Below are positions 5,831-9,362 of a stretch of 9,362 bases of DNA, piece by piece. Every line of letters starts with the position of its first letter. Within the stretch, counting starts at the first letter, position 1. Below the pieces are notes generated by a model, which was given only the letters and a program-made list of their open reading frames with translations, had not been told where the DNA came from and did no database searches. The translations under genes and the position numbers were made by a program. This DNA comes from Nitrospiria bacterium (lineage in GTDB: Bacteria > Nitrospirota > Nitrospiria > Nitrospirales > UBA8639), in the NCBI GenBank assembly GCA_030430725.1, contig JAUIKP010000096.1, forward strand, positions 1-9,362, given 5' to 3'.

Positions 5831-6484
5831 ATGAGCAAAGCTCGGGTACTCTTAGCTGAGGATCACGTCCTGGTTAGCGAGGGGCTGACCAAACTGCTGG
5901 AAACGGATTTCACATTGGTGGGGACCGTTGTAGACGGCCATGCATTGGTTCAAGCTGTCAAGAAACATACACCCGATATTGCGATCATTGATATTTCATT
6001 GCCGCTCTTGAATGGGTTGGAAGCTGCCCGACAAATAAAAAAATGCGAACCTCAAACAAAATTAATCTTTCTCACGATGCATTCCGAGGAACATTTTGTC
6101 CATGAGGCCTTCAAGGCCGGTGGGGTGGGGTATATTCTTAAACAATCCGCCACAGCAGAATTAGTGTTTGCCATTAATGAAGTGTATCAGGGACGCACCT
6201 ATGTTTCTCCATCAGTTGCACAAGGCCTCGTCAGTCAAGCACTGAACCCGTCTTCGAATGTGAAAAAAACTCCTCAGGCGGATTCTCAGGCATTGACCCA
6301 ACGACAGGTGGAAATCCTTCAATTGGTTGCTGAAGGAAAATCCAATAAAGAAATTGCCGTTATTTTAAATCTGGCCGTCAAGACCGTGGAATTTCACAAG
6401 ACGCGGGTTATGCAAGTATTGGGACTCAAAACGGCCTCTGAACTTACGAAATATGCCATCGCAAATGGAATTATTTCCATTTAA
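5831..6484 (+). CDS. NarL/LuxR-family response regulator 1
   Basis: The 217-residue product is a two-domain response regulator. The receiver domain spans about residues 4-120, with the acidic pair E10/D11, phospho-acceptor D54 (in AIIDISLP), T82 and K104 (in YILKQS). The C-terminal LuxR-type helix-turn-helix covers about residues 154-212, starting LTQRQVEILQLVAEGKSNKE and continuing with VKTVEFHK at the recognition helix. Phosphorylation by a HisKA_3 kinase normally drives dimerisation and DNA binding; the kinase at the right edge of the window is of that class, but pairing is inferred. No Shine-Dalgarno precedes ATG 5831; the leader is TTCTTCTTTTGAC. The gene stands alone on its strand and faces response regulator 2, a paralogue with the same C-terminal LTKYAI motif. 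Confidence 0.93.
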   Translation: MSKARVLLAEDHVLVSEGLTKLLETDFTLVGTVVDGHALVQAVKKHTPDIAIIDISLPLLNGLEAARQIKKCEPQTKLIFLTMHSEEHFVHEAFKAGGVGYILKQSATAELVFAINEVYQGRTYVSPSVAQGLVSQALNPSSNVKKTPQADSQALTQRQVEILQLVAEGKSNKEIAVILNLAVKTVEFHKTRVMQVLGLKTASELTKYAIANGIISI

Positions 6485-6533
6485 TGAGTTCTCACTCAGG
6501 GTGCGGCTGCACTCATGACCCCTATTCCAGGGG
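6485..6533. other. Three consecutive hairpins between convergent regulators
   Basis: TGAGT/ACTCA (6485-6498, loop TCTC) abuts GGGTGC/GCACTC (6499-6514, loop GGCT, one G-T pair). CCCCT/AGGGG (6519-6533, loop ATTCC) follows and overlaps the last codons of response regulator 2. No T-run follows on either strand. The hairpins fill the whole 37-base gap and probably act as 3' ends or a barrier for the two converging transcripts. Confidence 0.4.
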
Positions 6534-7181
6534 AGAAATTCCTAACTTGATCGCGTATTTCGTTAGATCAGCCTTGGAGTGAAGACCCAAGGCCTGCACA
6601 ATTTGCATTTTATGGAATGCAACCGTGCTTTGAGATATCGTCAATACGTTGGCGATGTCCTTCGCCGAGAAACCTTGAGCCACAAGCCTTAACACCTCCT
6701 GCTGCCTGGGAGTCAATTTTCCCGAAAGTTCGGTGCCCGGCATCCCATCCATTTGGGCGAATACCGCATTCTGTACCTCCTCGGGAATGAGGGGAGAGAG
6801 GTACTTTTGTTTATCCTGAACTTGCTGAATCGCTGATAATAATTCGTTTCCTGCTGTTTGCTTCGGGACATACCCTTCTCCGCCGCTACGAAAGGCCTCC
6901 ATGATGAATGTAGGTTCTAAATGCATAGAAACAAAAATGATTTTTACTGTTGGGCACATCGTTTTTACCATTCGAGCCACGTCATAACCGTTCTGGTCCG
7001 GCATCGTAATATCCATGAGGAGAATATCGGGCTTCGTCTGTCGGATTTGGCGACCCAACTCGCTGGTGCTATGGGCCACCCCGACAATGTCATGATGAGG
7101 CTCAAGCAACCTTTTGCAACTTTCCAAGACAAGAATATGATCGTCAACAAGAAATAATCGTGCTCGCTTGGTTGTATTCAT
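6522..7181 (-). CDS. NarL/LuxR-family response regulator 2
   Basis: The 219-residue product has a receiver domain at about residues 7-122: acidic pair D13/D14, phospho-acceptor D57 (in ILLMDITMPD), S85 in place of the usual Thr, and K107 (in YVPKQT). Its LuxR-type helix-turn-helix spans about residues 156-212, beginning LTPRQQEVLRLVAQGFSAKD, with QSTVAFHK at the recognition helix. It resembles response regulator 1 over its full length, including MHxE after the switch residue and LTKYAI near the end, so the two arose by duplication or close common descent. No Shine-Dalgarno is seen before ATG 7181 (leader CTTTTTTACAGT). A copy of the 18-bp motif with a -10 candidate lies 150-177 bases upstream. 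Its target genes are not evident from the sequence. Confidence 0.93.
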   Translation of the reverse strand: MNTTKRARLFLVDDHILVLESCKRLLEPHHDIVGVAHSTSELGRQIRQTKPDILLMDITMPDQNGYDVARMVKTMCPTVKIIFVSMHLEPTFIMEAFRSGGEGYVPKQTAGNELLSAIQQVQDKQKYLSPLIPEEVQNAVFAQMDGMPGTELSGKLTPRQQEVLRLVAQGFSAKDIANVLTISQSTVAFHKMQIVQALGLHSKADLTKYAIKLGISPLE

Positions 7182-7436
7182 ACTGTAAAAAAGTCAGGTA
7201 AGTGACGTTTCTCCCAGTTAGATTTCAGATAAACTGAGGAACCCGAATGGCTTTGCTGAAAGTACGTTCTACTTTAACACGTCCCGATCGTCTCTTCTCC
7301 ATCCCGCGTTTCCGTTTTGCGAGGTGCTTTACTGTAGCCAGGATTGGACCAGTCGACAACTGGACAAAACCCTTGGGAAATTGACTGGTTTTTTTAAATT
7401 AATAAATGTGGGATGGGTCTGGAGGATATTTGATGG
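7182..7436. other. Non-coding leader and promoter region of response regulator 2
   Basis: No gene is supported here. It holds motif copy D at 7358-7375 and, around it, a 7-bp inverted repeat (ACCAGTC at 7349-7355, GACTGGT at 7383-7389) followed on the + strand by a T7 tract. Forward and reverse frames that cross into 7406-7684 give featureless products. Confidence 0.5.
7331..7375 (-). promoter_or_regulatory. 18-bp motif copy D and -10 candidate, upstream of response regulator 2
   Basis: On the - strand the motif reads CAAGGGTTTTGTCCAGTT (7375-7358). Exactly 21 bases later is TACAGT (7336-7331), a 4/6 match to TATAAT. The hexamer 17 bases before it is TTGTCG, a 4/6 match to TTGACA that overlaps the motif's end. 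An A7 tract lies just upstream, as for copy B. Predicted leader length to ATG 7181 is about 140 bases. Confidence 0.45.
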
Positions 7437-7598
7437 TTACTCATTTTCCGATGAAAAATCGTCGGAATTTTCCGTATCGTCACCTCCTTGAGGATCTTCC
7501 CAATGCTGGTCTGACATGCCAGAGTCGTCATTGGTCCAATTCGAAGAGGGGGAAATATAGGAATGGTCGTTCTCGATCGGTGGCCATGAAACAATCAT
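7437..7598 (-). CDS. Possible small acidic protein (53 aa), uncertain
   Basis: From ATG 7598 this frame gives a 53-residue product beginning MIVSWPPIENDHSYISPSSN and ending in an acidic, Asp/Glu/Ser-rich tail (DDTENSDDFSSENE). It lies 82 bases beyond the PepSY gene on the same strand. GGAGGG occurs 12 bases before the ATG but would be paired in a hairpin. There is no recognisable domain and other frames are open here too, so this may not be a gene. If real, it could be a disordered acidic protein co-transcribed with the PepSY gene. Confidence 0.22.
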   Translation of the reverse strand: MIVSWPPIENDHSYISPSSNWTNDDSGMSDQHWEDPQGGDDTENSDDFSSENE

Positions 7599-7617
7599 GG
7601 AGGGGGATATCCCTCCA
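7598..7617. other. 7-bp hairpin after the PepSY gene
   Basis: TGGAGGG and CCCTCCA pair perfectly around a six-base loop (GGATAT on the + strand). On the - strand it lies about 65 bases after the PepSY stop and ends at the ATG of the possible acidic ORF, hiding a GGAGGG ribosome site. There is no T-run, only ATTGTTTC, so it is either a weak 3' end structure or a translation-control hairpin. Confidence 0.35.
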
Positions 7618-7680
7618 CGATGTGCTTCATGAGGATACAATGTCTTGCAAGTGGCGCTGGCAGTCCCACACTGGTCAGGG

Positions 7681-7977
7681 CTAATCCTTTTCTATCTTCA
7701 CGACATCTCCCGAATGAGCATCCACATAGACTTCTCTGGTAATTTCATTTTCGTCCACTATTTTCACTTCGAAAACAGTCTTGCCGTGCTCTTTTTCCAA
7801 TTCGGCATCCACAGCCTTGCCCTTCACCGTTGTCATGGCTTTTTCTACAGCCTCGACAAGTGTGATTTGAGTGCCTTTCAATAATTCGGCTTTGTCATCA
7901 TCAAACAAGGCTAAAGCCGAGCTGATGGGCAAAAGACACGTGGCCATCGTGAGACTGAGAATTAAACGGTTCTTCAT
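7681..7977 (-). CDS. Periplasmic PepSY-domain protein
   Basis: The 98-residue product has a clear signal peptide (MKNRLILSLTMATCLLPISS, cleavage near residues 22-24, SALA) and then a single PepSY domain of about 65 residues. Its features are ITLVEAVEKAMTTVKGKAVDAELEKE, then TVFEVKIVDENE, then TREVYVDAHSGDVVKIEKD, that is, the helix, the central V-x-V strand and the final VDxxxGxVV strand typical of the family. Small secreted PepSY proteins are thought to bind or inhibit proteases or to be partner proteins of sensor kinases; the role here is not shown. ATG 7977 follows AAAGGAG with a 7-base gap. It lies between response regulator 2 and the histidine kinase on the same strand, though 425 bases separate it from the kinase. 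Confidence 0.9.
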   Translation of the reverse strand: MKNRLILSLTMATCLLPISSALALFDDDKAELLKGTQITLVEAVEKAMTTVKGKAVDAELEKEHGKTVFEVKIVDENEITREVYVDAHSGDVVKIEKD

Positions 7978-8402
7978 AGCGGACTCCTTTGTTGTGAAAA
8001 TGGACGATCGTTCGCTGACCTTACAGGTCGAGTATGGCTGATCTACACCCCTGTCGCATTAGACAAAAGGAGGCGATTCACCATGATCCTGTCTGCCAAA
8101 GCCGTCTGGTAGACAAGACATTCCGTCCATTTTTAACAGGAGTCGTGATTCCGCACTGAAGGTTAAGCGACATCCTGAATGAGGCTGTGGAATATTCAAA
8201 TCATTTCCCTTTTCCTCCGCAAGTGTGTGCCAGAGACTCGGGGGAGGTGTCGGGTGTGTTGAACGGGTTCGTTCAGTAAGGCCGTACCCGGTTTGGCGAG
8301 CCGGGGCACGGAGGGAGATGTGTGCACGACCAAGCCACAAGAACGCCTCTGGCGGACATTTTTACCACCCCATGAATCATTGAAAAGGGAGATGAAATCG
8401 CC
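7978..8402. other. 425-base gap between PepSY and kinase genes
   Basis: No convincing gene is seen. A reverse frame at 8059-8340 gives an Arg/Pro/Ser-rich product without domain features. A nine-codon frame at 8083-8112 (+) follows AAAAGGAGG but is too short to judge. A GC-rich stem (CCCGGTT/AGCCGGG, 8287-8305, loop TGGCG) has no T-run. The region could hold the PepSY promoter and perhaps a small RNA, but no promoter is clear. Confidence 0.45.
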
Positions 8403-8403
8403 C
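8383..8403 (-). terminator. Weak terminator candidate after the histidine kinase
   Basis: On the - strand GGGCGA and TCTCCC pair around loop TTTCA with one C-T mismatch, followed at once by TTTT. It touches the kinase stop codon. The stem is short and flawed, so this is a weak call. Confidence 0.25.
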
Positions 8404-9362
8404 TAGGTGCACATTGGTATCGTGATGGTGATGGTTGTGCCCTTCTGTGGAGAGGAGATGATATCTAAGTGTCCCTTTAAGGCCTTAATGCGTTCGCGAT
8501 AAAAAAAGAGGCCTAGATGCCCCGGTTCCTGTTCGCGTTGCTTGGCTTCCGGATTAAACCCGACTCCGGCATCAGTCACCCGTATGAGAAGGTCGTGTTC
8601 CGAATGACATTCCCAGGAAATCGATGCGTGTGCGACTCCTGCATGTTTTATGACGTTGAACAGCAATTCTCTCACCGTCTTATACACCACCACGCTAATA
8701 TTTTCTGCAACCTTCACTGATGGGACGACCTCAGGACTCGACACAGTTAAACCAATTCGTTGCATATCCGCAATGAGGTATTGGAGTGCGGCCAGTAATC
8801 CCTGCTGGTGCAATATGGTGGGGTGTAAATCCGAGATCAGCGTTCGGGTAAATGTCAATGATTGATCGATTATTTCGTCAACCTCTTGAATGAGCCTTGA
8901 ATATGCCGGAGCGATGGCGTGTTGGTCAATTTGGACAAGCTTGAGCCTACAGGCGATGAGCATCTGGGCAAGATAATCATGTAATTCATTTGCCAAATGT
9001 TGGCGTTCACGTTGTTCGACAAGAGCCAATTCCACCAACATGGCCCGCAATTGTTCCTGATGGAGCACCAGATCCTGTGTTCGTTCGGTGACCATCTGAT
9101 TTAAATATGAATTATTTTCAGATAGCCGGTTCCCGCTTTTTACCTCCTCTCGCATCTTGACCGTCATTTCATTTTGAATCTGCATGAGTTCCACGAACGC
9201 CCGCTGGTTGAACTTTTCCGGTTCTTCTCCGATTGAAATGATCGTCCGAGAAGAGGTTTTCTGGACTAAGCAGTCGAATGTGTGAGGATTGTGAGACGAA
9301 TCGATGAAATTGAGTTGGATCCGTTCGTGGGCATTACCGTTCTCGATTTCAAGAACATTCTG
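8403..9362 (-). CDS. HisKA_3-type sensor histidine kinase, 5' end outside window
   Basis: The frame is open from the right edge to the stop, giving at least 319 residues; the true start lies beyond 9362. In partial numbering, residues 1-55 (with HERIQLNFIDSSHNPHTFDC) look like the end of a PAS-type sensor domain. Residues about 57-115 form a charged, coiled-coil-like helix. The dimerisation and phosphotransfer domain follows, with ERQHLANELHDYLAQ; the phospho-His is H128 and the HDxxxQ motif predicts phosphatase activity too. The ATPase domain covers about residues 200-318, with the N-box RELLFNVIKHA, G1 DAGVGF, G2 GHLGLFFYRERI and the final GTTITITIP. No membrane segment is seen in this part. 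HisKA_3 kinases pair with NarL-type regulators, two of which lie 1.2-3.5 kb away; pairing is inferred. A GTG at 9194 could be mistaken for the start but would cut off the PAS region. Confidence 0.92.
   Translation of the reverse strand, partial: QNVLEIENGNAHERIQLNFIDSSHNPHTFDCLVQKTSSRTIISIGEEPEKFNQRAFVELMQIQNEMTVKMREEVKSGNRLSENNSYLNQMVTERTQDLVLHQEQLRAMLVELALVEQRERQHLANELHDYLAQMLIACRLKLVQIDQHAIAPAYSRLIQEVDEIIDQSLTFTRTLISDLHPTILHQQGLLAALQYLIADMQRIGLTVSSPEVVPSVKVAENISVVVYKTVRELLFNVIKHAGVAHASISWECHSEHDLLIRVTDAGVGFNPEAKQREQEPGHLGLFFYRERIKALKGHLDIISSPQKGTTITITIPMCT

Noticed and set aside
7224..7243. CGGGTTCCTCAGTT on the - strand as another motif copy before regulator 2
   Set aside because: The two halves match but the internal spacing is 2 bases shorter than in the four good copies.
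7406..7684. 92-codon forward frame
   Set aside because: It has no ribosome site or domain, and overlaps the hairpin and the PepSY gene end.
8083..8112. Nine-codon leader-peptide-like ORF after AAAAGGAGG
   Set aside because: Too short to support, and no downstream gene on that strand would be controlled by it.
8287..8305. GC-rich hairpin as a terminator
   Set aside because: No T-run follows on either strand and no gene ends next to it.
8059..8340. 93-codon reverse frame in the PepSY-kinase gap
   Set aside because: The product is rich in Arg, Pro and Ser with no pattern of a real protein; no ribosome site was found.

Overview
The window looks like part of a chromosome from a free-living Gram-negative bacterium. 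GC content appears close to 50% by eye. Exported c-type haem, BON and PepSY proteins, a DUF3309-like micro-protein and a NarL-type two-component set together resemble Nitrospirota (Nitrospira-like) genomes. That assignment rests on gene content and remembered family resemblance only. I see no rRNA, tRNA, CRISPR array, transposase or integrase.

Layout. (1) Positions 171-2995, all + strand: a 50-residue DUF3309-like membrane protein, an anchored protein built of about 22-residue repeats, a di-haem cytochrome c peroxidase/MauG-family protein with a long N-terminal extension, and a secreted Pro/Ser-rich protein. These look like a cell-envelope or periplasmic set. (2) Positions 3101-4573, - strand: an exported protein with two BON domains and a cytoplasmic protein with a ribbon-helix-helix-like N-terminus, separated by about 370 non-coding bases. 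(3) Positions 4807-5627, + strand: an atypical Fe/Mn superoxide dismutase and, through an ATGA overlap, a 67-residue proline-rich ORF. (4) Positions 5831-7181: two NarL/LuxR-type response regulators transcribed toward each other, with consecutive small hairpins between them. (5) Positions 7437-9362, - strand: a possible small acidic ORF, a periplasmic PepSY protein, and a HisKA_3 (NarL-partner type) histidine kinase that runs off the right edge, so its N-terminus is missing.

The genes suggest stress and redox sensing at the envelope: a peroxidase-like cytochrome, a superoxide dismutase and BON/PepSY proteins beside a sensor kinase and two regulators. The most interesting non-coding signal is an 18-bp motif, roughly CAAGGGTTTTGYCCAGTT. 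It occurs four times, each copy oriented toward a downstream gene: BON, the RHH-like protein, SOD and the second response regulator. In three of the four, a -10-like hexamer lies 21-22 bp after the motif, so the motif sits just upstream of or over a poor -35. This is the layout of an activator-dependent promoter and suggests a small local regulon, perhaps controlled by one of the regulators encoded here. That link is inference.
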